DNA of 64,000 bases from Anisodus tanguticus (GCA_034509755.1 CM067548.1:35572898-35636897); one strand, 5' to 3'; positions 24,549-37,558 are shown, counted from the stretch's first letter. Notes: generated by a model from the letters alone, not told the origin. Program-made: numbers and translations.

Positions 24549-25212
24549 CTAATGTCTTTTGATTGTGTTCGTCTTGCTTGACATGTCGAGTTTCTTCCAA
24601 CAATAATTATGAATGGGCCTGTTGAAGGTGGGCAATGGGTCGGCCTGTTGTATCATCGTGGCTAGAGTATCGTATTCACCTTTTGGTAAACCCGCAATTA
24701 GTTGGAGAACCATCTTTATTTTGGAGACAGGCGTCCCCACATTGGACAATTAATCTGCAACCAGTTTCAATTGTGTTACAGTACTCTGACATGTTAGAAA
24801 TTTTTTCAAGACGGGTATTATTGAGTTGTTCCTCCAAGTATACGACATGGATGTGCTTATTATCTTGAAAAATATCTTCTAATTGTGTCCATAACTCACG
24901 AGCTGAGACACCGATTTTCATTGTTTTATGAAGTAGATCCTTAGAGATGGTGTCATAAATCCACTGTTTGACGATGGCGTCAAGACGTCGCCATGTCGGG
25001 TCATCAACCTCAATAGGGCGAGGGAAAGAGCCATCAATAAGGTCAAGCACGTTGTAGGCACATGCATGAATACAGAAAAGTTCAACCCACGAAGAAAATT
25101 GACCATCTTCTTGATCAAGAACCATATGAATGAAGTTCTTGATGTTGGTCACGACGAATGTCGGATGGAAGGATGAGGAGAAAGAGGTCGTGGGAGGGGT
25201 GGGAGGAGTCAT
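24549..25212 (-). pseudogene. Copia gag
   Basis: The main piece starts at 25212 and shows Copia gag landmarks such as WRRLDAIVKQWIYDTIS and LHKTMKIGVSARELWTQLE, followed after a frameshift by LIAGLPKGEYDTLATMI at about 24700. The 24080-24550 stretch downstream is a GC-rich gag/pol spacer with overlapping frames and no clear zinc knuckle. Confidence 0.82.
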
Positions 25213-25363
25213 TATAGTGGATTAATTTGGGTAAGGGAAGGAAAAATTATTTTCGGGAAAGAAGAAAAGGTTGTCGCCGGCCGAGAAAATGAAGGGGGAG
25301 GGGCGGCGGCGGTTGGAAGTAGAAATGAGGGTTTAGGTGTTTTAGGATTTTGCTATGATATCA

Positions 25364-25530
25364 TGTAAGATTGTATTAATCTCCATTGAGGAGTCTTTTT
25401 CATTAATACAAATATATATAGTGTGTACAATGTGGAGTTCTAATACAATAAGGATCATATATCTACCATAATTATACAACACTAATAATTATAAAATATA
25501 TGGTGAATATCTTATAATATTCACTAATAA
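25364..25530 (-). repeat. Copia 5' LTR
   Basis: About 167 bp, homologous to 20483-20645. The terminal CA dinucleotide on the outer side has decayed to AA. Confidence 0.85.
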
Positions 25531-25566
25531 AAAAAGTGATTCCTATTTCATACATTTTTCCTATGT

Positions 25567-26034
25567 CGGGGTCATTTGGTATGCGGTATAAGAAAAATAT
25601 TCATAGTATATAATTTGGTATATTTTATCCAATGTTTAGTTGTAATTAATTTGAATCATGTATAATTTAATCCTTGTAAAACTTAGTACACCAATTGGTG
25701 TATTATTTTATACTACCAACAACATGAAATAATTAATCTATGTATGACTTATACATGGTTAAAGTAGCAAAAGGACAAAACTACCTTTATATTTTTTCTA
25801 AGAACCAAGGAAGGTCAAGTATCCAAGGGTAAAAATATAAATTCATACTTTTTAGTTTAAAAATAAATAAAGATTATAAATGATATCTTGCATATTCAAT
25901 TTTAGTGTAAGGAACCAAACACCAAACAAGAAATAATTCATATATTACTAATTTTTGTATAATTAAACCCTACATAACTAATTTCTGCATCATAATTCAT
26001 GTATAACTATACATCATATCAAACGACCCCCGAT
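25567..26034. mobile_element. MITE with GGGGTCATTTGGTAT ends
   Basis: Left end CGGGGTCATTTGGTATG and right end, reverse complemented, CGGGGGTCGTTTGATATG form about 17-bp imperfect terminal inverted repeats around an AT-rich non-coding interior. The right end resembles the remnant at about 6538-6550. No confident target site duplication was found, so the superfamily is uncertain (hAT is likely). Confidence 0.7.
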
Positions 26035-26189
26035 ATTTTATTTTCATGGAATCAAAACGAAAAAAGAAAATAGTGAGAGGATGTAGTGTATCTTTCTGTA
26101 TAAGAACAAAATCGAAGTATGAAAGAGAATATAATTTTACCCACAAAAAAGGCTGAAGTCATTGATAAACCCTCTAATTTGTTCGTATA

Positions 26190-27180
26190 TTTTATTCAGA
26201 CCCTATAACTGAGATTCTTACCATATAAATCCTGCAACACCATTTTTACTGTGCCACTTCGATGCAAAATTAATATGAGCCAAAAATTAAAGGGCGTGTA
26301 ACTCGCACGTGAATGATGTGGCTGAAGGACGAACGAAACAATGACATGTGGCATGTGGGTGCAAAATAATTAATAAATTTTGAATTAAGAAAAAAAACTA
26401 ATATAAAACTTATTTACCTAATAAAAAAATTATTTCAGAAAAAAAGAAGTAAAAACCTATTTTCTTACACCCCACCCCCACCCCCTACCCTTTCTTCTTC
26501 CCCATCCGACGGCCACCCTCTCACCGGAAAACTCAAAATTATCCTTCCATTCACTCATCAACAAACCTTTTTTTCAATGGCAACTTCACCTAGACCCACC
26601 AGGCCACCACCATTAATGACCGCTCGGGTTTTCTCCAATTTTAAGTTTTTGAAAAGTAATTCGTTTTTTTGTTCTCAAATTTATGCTTTTTGGAGTTCAA
26701 TTGTTTTTAGATTTTTGGCTATTTGGGCTTTCTTACTGTATTCTTGAGTTTTAGGTTGCCTTGAAACAGTGGTTTGGATTGATTTTGCTTTAGGGCATTA
26801 CTCTTCAATTTTTAGGTTTAGGCAGCCATTTTTATGATATTTGAATGCTAAAAAGGTATTATTTCGTGTGCTATTGTAACAATTTTTCTCTTCTCAAAAC
26901 GTGAATACCTCTCTATATTCTCTTCTTTAGAATCCTTTTCACCGTTTTCTGATTTCTGGGTTTTGTTTTTCAAACTTTTTGGTTGTCGGACCTCGCCGGA
27001 GAAGAAAGGGTCTTGTGGACAAGGGAGTGGAAGAAAAATAAAGGGAAAAAATGGCATCTCACGCCCTTTTGGAGCAGTGTGGTGCACGTACTTTGTCATC
27101 TCAACAATTGTGTTCAAGTAGCACAGTAAAAATGGGGTTGGAGGTTTCAGATGGTAAGAGTCACATTTGGAGGGTCGGTG
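26190..27180. mobile_element. Long inverted-repeat element, probably a non-autonomous Mutator-like element
   Basis: The left arm (about 26197-26312) and right arm (about 27052-27178, reverse complement) share, in the same order, CTTACCAT, CC(A/C)CATTTTTACTGTG and AAAGGGCGTG. Similarity fades inward through the CACCGGAAAA / TCTCCGGCGAGG blocks. The arms exceed 100 bp and enclose about 700 bp with no transposase. The outer ends are decayed and the 9-bp duplication expected of Mutator-like elements is not visible. Confidence 0.6.
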
Positions 27181-27227
27181 GATGATTTCAATAAAAAAGA
27201 AGAAGCATGGAATGGTGGAATTAGTGG

Positions 27228-27659
27228 CGCGCACAGAATTTGTCATAAGCGAGGTCACTATTTAAAAGAGTGAGCAAATAAGCAAATCATTATAATAATA
27301 TCATATTATAAAAAATACTTCAATTCATATTAATAAAATTCAATTCAGGTACATGAATACAATTCTTATCGATGATTGTGCCTACTGTCCACCGAATTTC
27401 ACTTAAGTGCTAATTTCTTTTAGGATTTAAATGAAAGTGTAAGGAAAAAATGAGGCTGAGAAAGTTTGAATCCACAACCCCACTCCAAGCTGAAGCTCCT
27501 AACCACTTGGCCAATGAGCAGATTTGTTTACAAGCAATGTCCTTCGGTAGTTTTACCTTTATTTTCGTATTATTTATTATTTATACGTGTATAGTTAGTA
27601 AAAAAAATTAACGATGGAGTGTCACGTGACACCCTTCGAGTCAAGGTAAATCTGCCCTG
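27228..27659 (-). mobile_element. tRNA-related repeat insertion (SINE-like)
   Basis: On the minus strand there is an A-box TGGCCAAGTGG and, about 40 bases later, a B-box-like GGATTCAAACT. The segment is flanked by a possible 5-bp duplication AGTGG at 27223-27227 and 27660-27664. The long non-tRNA parts on both sides are of unknown origin, so the exact class is open. Confidence 0.4.
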
Positions 27660-27664
27660 AGTGG

Positions 27665-29365
27665 AATAGTTTAAATCCGAGTAGAGATACAAAATAGGTA
27701 AAAATAAAAATAGTTGTATTTACCTAAGTATTGATAGGTCGACATATATGTTAGCAGAGGAATACAAATACTTAATAAAAGAATCAAAACAGTGCAAACT
27801 AACTTAATACCAACAACAATAATAATTCGATTTCAAGCTAGTTTGAATTGATTATATAAGTTTTTGTTATTATAAATATTCAGTTTGAGTTCATAAGTCG
27901 GCGTAACAATTAAATTATGAAGATTTATCATAAACTGAAAACTTTACGTTGGCCAACAACCTTTCAACCAAAGAAATTATATCGCGTAAGCAAGGTAAAA
28001 ATAATTTTTATATATAACTCTATCTATGCATTATCAAAATTCCCTTGATCAAATGGTAATATTGCATTCTAGCATTTTTTGTATAAACTTCTAACATGGC
28101 TCATAACCAGATTTTTAAAATAAAAACTTGGAATTGGAATGGGACTAGAATTGGTAGCTGGATTGTCGGATACTTGTCAGGTGGAAGAACAGAGTTAACA
28201 ACCAAATCTTTTCTACCATATTTTATGTATCAAATACTTACAAAATTCGTTTCATTAAAAATGAAATAAAAGAATGAAAAAGTAGCAGATTTCAATTGCC
28301 ACTCTGTGTAGGACCCTTTATTCAACTTGATTTTAATCAACTGTTTCTTACTTAATAGTTTTCTTTTCATTAGTTGATCTCCTTAATTATTCCACTTTAT
28401 AGTGATATTCCTAAGTTGTTTTAAACTTTATGCCATTACGAAGTTTTGCTCTAGTCCCCTTAATAATATATTATTTTTCTCTTATTAAAAAATTAGCCTG
28501 CATGTTTGAACAGCGGAAATATAAGACTCCCAATTCCCTCTGGTGTAGTACAGTTATTTAAAATAACATTAATCAATGTGCTAATATCTTAATCTTTTTA
28601 GCTATATTTAACTATGTGTTTTCCGGTAAAATCAGTTCTAACAAAAAACACAGTTAGAAATTTGTATTTTAGGGTTTAAAGACAAGTAAGTAGTATCCGA
28701 TCCAAAAAACCCCTTGACGAGTCCGGTTTCAAATGGTAAAAATAAAAAATAAATGAATAAAATAAAAAAGTAAGCTAAGATTTAGAACAAGTAGTGAAAA
28801 TAATGAACAAGTGCCTCTTTCAGTGTATTGCTTTGAGAGAAAATAGAGCTTAAGTTACAAGTGTGAGCAAAAGGAACATAATGTGGTTCCTTCCCTCCTA
28901 AGTTTTACATATATAAGCTAAAACTAGACTATTGTGCCCCTCTAAAGTTATGACGATGTGAGCACGCTGATGTCATGATGCTCACGTGAGCTGCGACGCT
29001 CTGATCTAGGAAGACAGATGTGACAGAAGTTGATGGGAGTGGGTGACAACTGTAGAATGTCTCCGAGTTGTTTGAATCTCCAGGTACGCTAATCCAGCCG
29101 GAGGTGTTCTTTACCCAATACAATGTGCCAAAAAAATATGATAATTAAGTGCGAGTGATAAATATATTGATGTAGCTAGCTAGTCATTCTTTCTTACAAA
29201 TTACTGTACATCTTTTGTTGAATTTTAGATACAAGTGCATTCCTTGCACCTCGAACCACCTTACTAAACATTTGTTCATTTGTTGGGTTATTAATATCGA
29301 AATCACAAAAAGTAATTTTTTCTTTTCTTTTGCATGATTCCTGCTAGTTATATGAATTACTTCCT
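27665..29365. other. Intergenic DNA without recognised genes
   Basis: AT-rich sequence. A minus-strand open stretch at 28929-29123 has no family resemblance and no codon support. No RNA gene was seen. Confidence 0.55.
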
Positions 29366-29407
29366 CGGTTCTCAAATGTTAATCGTTTTAATAAGTTAAA
29401 AAAATTG

Positions 29408-29526
29408 ATAGCTTCCTGGACAATTACAGCATTGTCTACAGCTCTTCTTCCAGGAATGAAGCTGCATTGGTTAGGGCTTATGATCTTGTCTAGGTAGGAC
29501 CTTATTCTGTTGGCAATCTTGTCTCG
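29408..29526 (-). mobile_element. L1-type LINE reverse transcriptase fragment
   Basis: On the minus strand the segment translates cleanly to DKIANRIRSYLDKII then SFIPGRRAVDNAVIVQEA, a classic L1 RT block. Only about 119 bp are present and neither LINE end is included. Related direct repeats of about 32 bp flank it (29369-29400 and 29528-29559). Confidence 0.75.
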
Positions 29527-29559
29527 ATTTTCAAATGTTAGTCGTTTTAATAATTTAAA

Positions 29560-30379
29560 TTTACTTTTAAATAAGAAAAAGAAGTGCTCATTTGTTTATT
29601 TCTAAATCTAACCTTAATGCTACAATTAGTGGGGTGCTAATTGAGAGGTGTAGGGAAGGATAATTTATACGGATATTCTCATGATTAAATCTATCTATAT
29701 AAGGAAAATTAGTACTTTTAGTGAATCAATATCGACATATCCTTATTTTGGTCATCCTAATATCTAGTTAAGCACATTTAACCTTTAGTTAATTCATATG
29801 TGCACTTTAAATTTATTCCAATCATGAATCTTCGCAACTTTAACGAATTATTCATTGTTAGACCATTTAATTATCGATGTATTATGATAAATTTATACTG
29901 TTACTCCATATTTGAAGGTAATATTATCTCTAAAATTAGTTTAAATATCATATTAATGTATGATATAAAGGGGCCAAAAACATAAGTTTTAGTTAGCCGA
30001 AGGTTAAATGTGTTTATCCAAATATTACAAGGACCGCAACTACAATTCATCACTAACTGAAGGATCGAGAGTGAAATTATTCCTAAATATAAAAATATGT
30101 AAAAATTATTCCAAACACCATGTGTTTTTGGTACTTAGCTTGTTGTCAATATTTACGGCCATTTTACTTATTTATACTACTAACTCAATGATGTTATTCT
30201 TATACTTTATCCGTGGAACCTCTAAATTAATCGTACTTTATGTTAACAATGGCGCAGAACTAGATGAAACTCGCATTAAAAATTAATGACTTTGTGGGCT
30301 ATATACTACTATAAGCTTTTGCTATACCCAAGTGTAGAGTAGGCAAATAACTAAATATAGTTCTATCATGATATCATCA
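29560..30379. other. AT-rich intergenic DNA
   Basis: Short open frames only, none with recognisable content. Confidence 0.55.
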
Positions 30380-31063
30380 TGTTAACACTAAAAAATAGCT
30401 AAGTATTTAGCTGAATTCAGTGACAGCCGAACTATCCGGAGCCGAATTTACTCATAGTCCTCGACAACAAGTACTTTATAGGCTACCAAGGCATCTTAGT
30501 CGAAGTTGTCAGTTAGAGATACGACTGGGACCCACTCAGACGCATACGTCTCAATGACCAAGTCAAAAGGGTTTTCAAACCCCCATAAGCGATAACGGTC
30601 AACGACAGCTAAAAGAAATGGGCCATTATCCGAGCAAGAGGAGTAGAGGGCGAGAAAATCGACACCACCTCCCCCATAATCGACCATTAAACTTGGTGGA
30701 TTACTTGATGTCTGACATGGGGGGGGGCACGTTTGTACATATTTTCCTCCTTTTGTACTATAGATAGAACACATTTTTTGTATATCGACACACATAATCA
30801 ATCAAACAACTCAAATTTTATCTATCTTTATCTTTTATCCCTTACTTTATCATTTACTTTTACTTTACTCGGTTGTATTCATGTTTCTTACCTCTTAGTT
30901 TACTCACACCACCGTCCTAACGCTTTCTGGAGTAGTTGGGGAACCCATTGATGAAAATTAGAGTTTCGTTTCCAGCCTAAATCGCTTAAGTTAAGGAATC
31001 AATTTGTCTTCCGATTTTATCAGCCGACAAAATGGTAGAAGGCAGAATTCGGGACCGAGAACA
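30380..31063 (+). repeat. 5' LTR of gypsy copy A
   Basis: 684 bp, TGTTAACACT...GAGAACA. It pairs with 40503-41223 and with the split LTR of copy B. Confidence 0.92.
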
Positions 31064-31145
31064 AATTTGGCACGCCCAGTAGGACCATAGGTGAATTAAT
31101 AGCAAAGTTTGATTCTCCAAGTCAGGATAATTCTTGGCGTATGCG

Positions 31146-33496
31146 CCTAAGGTTCGGTAAAAAAATGAACCTCGAGTCCAGTTCAACATCCTAAATAAAA
31201 TCCTCCCAAAAGGAACAACGAACCAACATCCTCTGTGGGTATGCCTACATCGGTGGATACCACTCCACTTCCTCCATCAACCCAAGCTGTGGAAGAATCT
31301 AGCCAATCTGAAGGTCCAACCATAATGACCACATCTTTTATTAGACAACAGATTGACTTAGGCATCCACGATATTACATACCAAGTTTCTAAACAGTTGG
31401 CTGACATTGTGAAGTCGATGGTACATAATGAGGTTCAGCAAGCGAGGGAGATGGAAACCAACCGAATGCAGCCAGGAGAATATTCGACTAGTTCTTCCAT
31501 CCCTCTGACGAGCGGTACTGTTCAGCATGAGACCGTGACTCCCGGTGTTGTTCCTCAACCGCATGTGCATTAGCCAGTGCTCACTCAGGCACAACCGATA
31601 GCGCACCTAGGAACACAAGCCCTATCGCCTGACAACCAGCACACTGCATGGTCGTCGCCGAACCTTGGGGGGCAAAATGTGCCACTTGACCAAGCGAGTC
31701 TACAGTATGGGCAGATCAACATGGCTCGGAGACTAGTTCAGGCTCCAGGACACTTTGGATTGCCATCCGTTATGACGTATGTTTCTACAAAAGGCCCTAC
31801 GATGCAGACGAACAACGTTGGCCAGCCGATAGCCCCTGGCTATGACTTAGCTCGGCTATCTGGTGACGCTATTTATAGCGGAATACCATTCCAACAGTCA
31901 TTTCTGGTACCCAATTCATACCTTCCAGGAAGTGTAAACTTTCTAAGAACGGCCGACGTCCGAGGAGAGCAGCCATGGAACACGGTTCCACCTTATCCAT
32001 AGGCTCCGTTAGCCGTTCCAGGAGATCATGTTGCAGGCTTCGGTGGCCATACCCAACAGCAGCCATGGGGCATTACCCCACCTATTAGTAATGGCCATCA
32101 AACCACCCACAACCTTCACAACCCTGTCCAACAAAGTGCAGAATAGAGGCCGCCAGTACAGAATGCCTACCAGCCGAATCCAGTAGAGAATCGGCACGGG
32201 ATGTCACAAATGAAAAACTCGGAGATTATTGCTAATACCATGCGAAGGTACTTCGACATCCAACTGAAACCTTTGGACATGCCTATTTATAAGAAGCCCT
32301 ACCCCGATTGGGTATAATCGGATAACACCTTTGCCAAGAGGCTTCAAAACACCAGAGTTTGTCATCTTCTCTAGCGACGACAATAAATCCACTATCGAGC
32401 ACATCAGTAGATTTACCGCCCAATGCGGTGAGGCTGGCCAGAATAAGTATCATAGTTGCAGCTATTCCCTCTCTCTCTAATGGGAATAACCTTCGCATGG
32501 TACTCCTTTTTGGCTCCTGATTCTGTACAGAGCTGGGCTGACATAAAGGGTTGCTTCCATGATAGGTTCTATTGGCCCCAACCTCAAGTTACTATGAGTG
32601 ATCTAACGAATCTCAAGCAGCAGGTCGATGAATCGATTGCCGATTTTACGAGAGATTCAGAAAGAAGATTGGAAAATGCACCGTATACTTCCCCGAGTCT
32701 GAGTGTGCTGACATATAATCAACAATATGCACCCTTAGTTAAAAGAGAAGTTGGTAGGAAAATCTTGCTCTGACCTGAGCCAGTTAGCTGAAAAGGCTAG
32801 CCAAATAGAGCAGGACGTCCAGGAAAAAGAGCGGATAAGAGCCAGCTGAAATTGAGACTTCCACTTGGTATCCATCATTGAAGCGGATGAGTCCGACTCA
32901 AAGTCAGCCGATTGCATGGAAAATGCAATGGTGGCCGAGATTGTTAGGGGTAAGGTTTACTCTTGCCCAACCTTGAAAGTCGTAAAAGGCAAGGAGACGA
33001 GTCCATCTGATGACAAGATCAATTACTCGTTTGACATCACAAAAGCAGATCAGATCTTTGATCATCTGCTCAAAGATAAGCAGATTCGGTTGCTTAATGG
33101 TCATAGGATTCTGCCTTCTGAGGAACTAAAAGATAAGAAGTACTGTAAGTGGCATAATTCATACAATCACTCTACTTCTAATTGTTTGATCTTCAGAAAG
33201 GCGATCCAAAAGGCATCAAGGAAGGGAGGTTCAAGCTAGCCGACAAGAGTATGGCAGAAATATCCATTGACACCGACCCCTTTCCTACGGTACCAATATC
33301 TATGGTATCTTTTGCTAAGCCCGATGATTCAAGGGATACCAAAGGGAAACAGCCGATGAAAATGGTGTGGGTCCCAAAGAAACCTACCGAAGGGGAGAAG
33401 GCCACAAGGACCTCTGTGTTCAACTGGTTAGACAGCCTACATGACATTCGTGATAACAGACAGCCACCTAGGAGCAGTTTTCATGACCGCCCTTAA
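31146..33496 (+). pseudogene. Gypsy A gag
   Basis: Fragments parallel the gag of copy B almost throughout, for example the FIRQQI block (31340), the LKPLDMPIYKKPYPDW-like region (32270) and the retrovirus-type gag core near 32430-32760. A zinc-knuckle variant CKWHNSYNHSTSNC (C-x2-H-x4-H-x4-C, about 33140) is typical of Tat-like gag. Stops at about 31574, 32000 and 32774 and several frameshifts break it. Confidence 0.85.
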
Positions 33497-34209
33497 TACT
33501 CGAAGGACATTGAACGAAAACTTCAGGAACAAACCATGAGGTTCAGAAGGGTCCCTATCGACACCAGTCATAAGCTTAGGGGGCAAGTACGAATACCAAC
33601 CAATCGACAGTTGAGCATGCCTATAATAGATGAGGAACCACTCCCAAAAGCCAAACAAAGAGTGGTCGAGTTTAACATCAACAAGGGTGTTTTGTCCTTG
33701 CGTATCATGGTGAGAAATGAGGACCAGACGAGACCCCGGAGAATGATTAAACCAGCCGCCAACACAGAAGAGGGGAAGTGGTCTATCAATCAGGCTCCCA
33801 GAAATAAAGATGCATCACCGAGAGTTGCATCCAAGACTCAGAAAAGAAGGATGCAATGTGCCCAGGCCTTGCGTAAGATGCAACAGACATTGCATCTAAT
33901 TTTCAACACCAAGGCAGCCAAAAATCAGGAGATTCCTGAGTCTGCCATAGCCGAGGCTATCGAGTGGGCATTTGACTCAGTTGTTTCATGGGTAATTTCG
34001 CTTGAAGAAGAGACGTCGTGTCAACCAGAGCTGGATGACCAGCCTACCGACAACCCGATGGAGGAACCCGGCAAAAAACGTGGCCCTGGATGGACCTCCA
34101 ACCGAGGTGAACCCACAAATCGTGTAGAGGGTTCAGTCAGAGGATCTTCAGCTGATCCCCATTTGTCTACAAGAAATGGAAGATATGAGCTCCTGGTCAG
34201 CCGAATTGA

Positions 34210-34755
34210 ATGAAAGGAGGAGACTCCATCCTCGATTTATTTAGCCAAGACTTGGTTGATGAGATGTGGGCAGACATTGAAATGGTCAGCCTAATCCCAT
34301 GTGAATTTTGGGCCAGCGGCTTCGCACTGGATATCTTAGAAAGTGATATTTGCGTAGAAGACGCAGAATGGGCAACAATATCCGATACCACAGCTAAGGA
34401 TGCTTTGAGCACTACGCTTGGTGCATCTACGAAAGAAATGGTTAAACACCTCAAGCCCCTCTATGTGAAGGCTTACATCAACGACAGAACTATTAGCCGA
34501 GTGTTCGTCGACAATGGGGCTGTGTTGAATGTGATGCCGCTGCTTACTTTGAAAAGCGTCAACAAAACTAGAGAAGATCTCATCCCAACTAACATGAAAA
34601 TGGCTAGCTTTATGGGAGAGGCTTCTGAAGCATTGGGGATTCTAGTAGCAGAAATCATTGTAGGTTCTAAGACGGTCAGGTCTTCCTTCTTTGTAATAGA
34701 TGACAAGCCGTCCTACACCATTCTGCTGGGCAGGGACTGGATTCACACCAGCTGA
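34210..34755 (+). pseudogene. Gypsy A aspartic protease region
   Basis: Open for 181 codons. It contains the active-site segment VFVDNGAVLNVMPL (D-N-G in place of D-T/S-G) and the ILLGRDWIH block typical of retroelement proteases. It is the best preserved coding block of this copy. Downstream sequence degenerates by about 34760 and the RT never appears. Confidence 0.82.
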
Positions 34756-35157
34756 TGCCTTCCTTCTGCCATGCATCAAAAGATTATTTTTTGGGAATGA
34801 GATAAGATAGAAATCATCCCAACGGATAATTACCCATTCCAGCCAGGGGTTCAGAATATATAGGATATCCTCTACTCACCCTATGTGGCTCCCATAGTTG
34901 TCACGGAGCAATATGAAGAAGGATCTTGGGAATCCTGTAATCTTACCTCACAAGGGTTTGAAATAAAATAATTAGTCGAACCACGACTTACCTTGGAGGA
35001 TTTAAATGGTTGAGGAAACCCAAGTCATACGTGATCTGTGGCATCGGTTGACCGCCCTAAAATTCTGAGGCAAGGATAGCCGAAGTATCGCAGATGGGGA
35101 ACCACGACGGAAAACCAGATCTGGCGGCCAATAACATTTGAGTTGCCGATAGGAATT

Positions 35158-35766
35158 TACGCCTAGCTTTGTTTGTCTTTGTTCTAAGCTTGTACAAAAC
35201 ACGAATGTTATGTTATACCCTACGTTGTGTATATTTTTGTGCAAAGTTTGAATAAACTCTTTTTACAAAGATATGTCTTAAATGAAATAGGCAATCAGAA
35301 ACTTCAAATCTACAGCTATGGGGACGACACCCTATCGGCTAAATCTATGGCCAAGATGCAGTGTTTTCCTCAGAAGTTAATATCATTATGGATAGCCAAA
35401 CCAAATTTTCTAAGTTTGGAAGAATATCAGCAAGCCTTTCTAATAGAGTTGGGTCAGTTGGAGGAAAATCGATTGACAATCATAGAAAGAGTCAAAACCG
35501 GTAAACATAAAATGGCCAAAGCATATGACAAACATATAGGGCCTAAATAGGTTTGTTGAAGGAGACTTAGTTTGGACAATCATCCCGCCGATTGAAATGA
35601 GAGATCGTAAAATTGGCAAATGATTGCCAAACTAGGAAAGGACCCTTCATAGCGAACTCACGGGTTGCCGGCAATGCGGATCAAGTGATGAACATGCATG
35701 GAAAAGAAATATAAATGGTAGACATATTACCCATTGATTTTGGGGCGCGCATAAGTAATCGACAGC
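35158..35766 (+). pseudogene. Gypsy A integrase C-terminal remnant
   Basis: After the deletion junction the frame shows QLEENRLTIIERVKTGKHKMA then AYDKHIGPK, a stop, and GDLVWTIIPPIEMRDRKIGK. This is the end of a gypsy integrase. It lies on the same strand as gag. Confidence 0.7.
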
Positions 35767-35951
35767 CATAAATCGGCTGCATGGTCACAAAAGAGGCTAA
35801 TCTCCCTTTGATTTGGGGAATGTACGGGAAAACTACAGCCATAGACCGACTGCCTGGTCACAATAACAAGACCCTTCGATTTGGGGTCAATACAACTAAG
35901 AAGCCAAATTTGTCGGCTTTGAACTAATCAAAGGCTACACTACTCTATCAG

Positions 35952-37537
35952 CTATTGAAGTCTCAGGATTAGCCGAATCAACGACTGCTTGGTCTTCCCT
36001 AATTGTCGCTGACCGGCCACATCAATGACTACTACATCTGCCGCTCTCGCTCCTACATGGACCTCTCTTTCAGCACCCAGTGAAGGCTCAGCCACTATAG
36101 TTGATGGGGCTTCGGTAGAAGCTTGAATATCGGCTGATACCTCTTGAACAGCAGAAATAATGACTGCTTCGGATGGCAAGTCCATAAGGGTATCGGCTAA
36201 CAACTTAGCAACATGATCAACTGGCAAGAGAGTAGTGATTATCGGCGTTGCTTGGACTAAATGGCTTTTCCACGCAGTCCATTCATTCTCCAAGTTAGCT
36301 AGTCGTTCGCTACCTGCTTTCTGATCCAGCTCCCAAACCACCTGCTGGTTACCGAGTTCCTGGATTTTGCTATCCAACTGAAGGCTTTATCAAAACAAAG
36401 AAGAACGAGAGGAGTCGTGGGCACTAATAGTCAAGTCTAAGACACCTATGGCCAAAGTAATAACCCCTATCTCGGCCTAAATCCGCTCCAAATCAACCCA
36501 TAGTTTGGACAGCCGCTCCTGCAAATCATTTCTTCAGCCGACATTTTGATGCCTTGTTGTATTCACCTCATTTAAAGAAGTCTGAATGCGGTTCTTCTCT
36601 TACCGAAGAGACCCCAAGTGTTGCAGAGCAGCGACATCCTCATCGTGGCTATCTTTGGTAATTTTATATAAAGCAAACAAATCATTCAGAGCCAAAGCCA
36701 TGTCATTGTAGGTGGTTGCCAAAGTTAGGGAATCAATTGTTTCTTTTGACAATCAGAGCAAAGAGGCCCTCAGAGCATGTAACTCCTCTTTGGTGGTTAG
36801 AATTCCCCTGGCGATAGATTCCTCGACCACTCTCAATGGACGCCAACAGGCGAAGCTAGTGGAGATGCAGCGCCGACTGAGCCAAAGTAGCGCAAAAGCA
36901 CATCCTCCGGGATGATTTCGGCCGGTACCTCTGAGCCGTCAGTTGGGTGGGCTTCAGCCAAAAGATTACCTCTAACAGTCTCCTGTACAGAAAATGACAG
37001 TTTCAGTATAAAGGCAAGAGCCCTGAGGCAGTCGAATGACCAAGCACAAGAGAAAGGGTATACCTCTACGGCTGCCCCAGCATAGGAAGCATCAGTTGCC
37101 TTGGCAGGAGAAACCGTGGCCTTAAGGGCAGCCAATGATGGGTTCTGTAAATGCACGGGAGTTTGAATCAGGGAAGACGATCCACCAACATGAAGGGGAG
37201 CATCATACGCTCTATAAAGCCGTCTGCGCCTTATCAGTTATGGTCCCTAGAGGGAAAAATAGAAAACATGAATATTAGTAGCCAATGCGAAGGTGTTTTA
37301 GACATGCGAGTAGTATACCTCAATTTCCTCATCTTCAGCAGGAGCAAGAACTCCAGATATGTGGGAGCCTTCATCACTATAATCTCGAATGACAACCCCT
37401 CCACTTCGTCGGGGTTGCTTGGGCACTAGTTTCCTGGGTGATAAGAACTCGGTGTCAAAAGTGGTGTTCAGATCAACAAACACAAGAGGAGATGGGGTTG
37501 CTGAAAGATACATAAGAGATGTTAGCCAAAAATTCAC
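35952..37537 (-). pseudogene. Antisense 3' reading frames of gypsy A (C-terminal part of PMD gene)
   Basis: Minus-strand open segments at 37298-37537, 36833-37156 and 35952-36377 lie downstream (on the minus strand) of the PMD segments and continue their codon character. The last has a coiled-coil-like stretch (IQELGNQQVVWELDQKAG) followed by a low-complexity Ala/Val/Glu tail. Whether they were exons of one gene is inference. Confidence 0.5.
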
Positions 37538-37558
37538 AAGAATAATCTAGCCGACACA

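Larger units (their letters stand above)
20483..25530 (-). mobile_element. Ty1/Copia retrotransposon, decayed, about 5.05 kb
   Basis: Short LTRs bracket gag, integrase, RT and RNase H remnants in Copia order on the minus strand. Next to the 5' LTR the minus strand reads TGATATCATAGC, a decayed form of the initiator-Met-type primer site TGGTATCAGAGC. Next to the 3' LTR there is a polypurine tract AAGGGGG. The LTRs differ at roughly one position in ten by eye, so the insertion is old. The short flanking A-rich duplication is not decisive. Confidence 0.9.

Noticed and set aside
26848..27258. 136-codon minus-strand open frame
   Set aside because: It spans the right arm of the inverted-repeat element and its Pro/Phe/Ser-rich text looks non-coding.
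27455..27525. A functional tRNA gene
   Set aside because: A and B boxes are present, but no cloverleaf can be formed around them by eye and the B box is decayed.
30008..30286. 92-codon plus-strand open frame
   Set aside because: AT-driven composition, no family resemblance, no supporting context.
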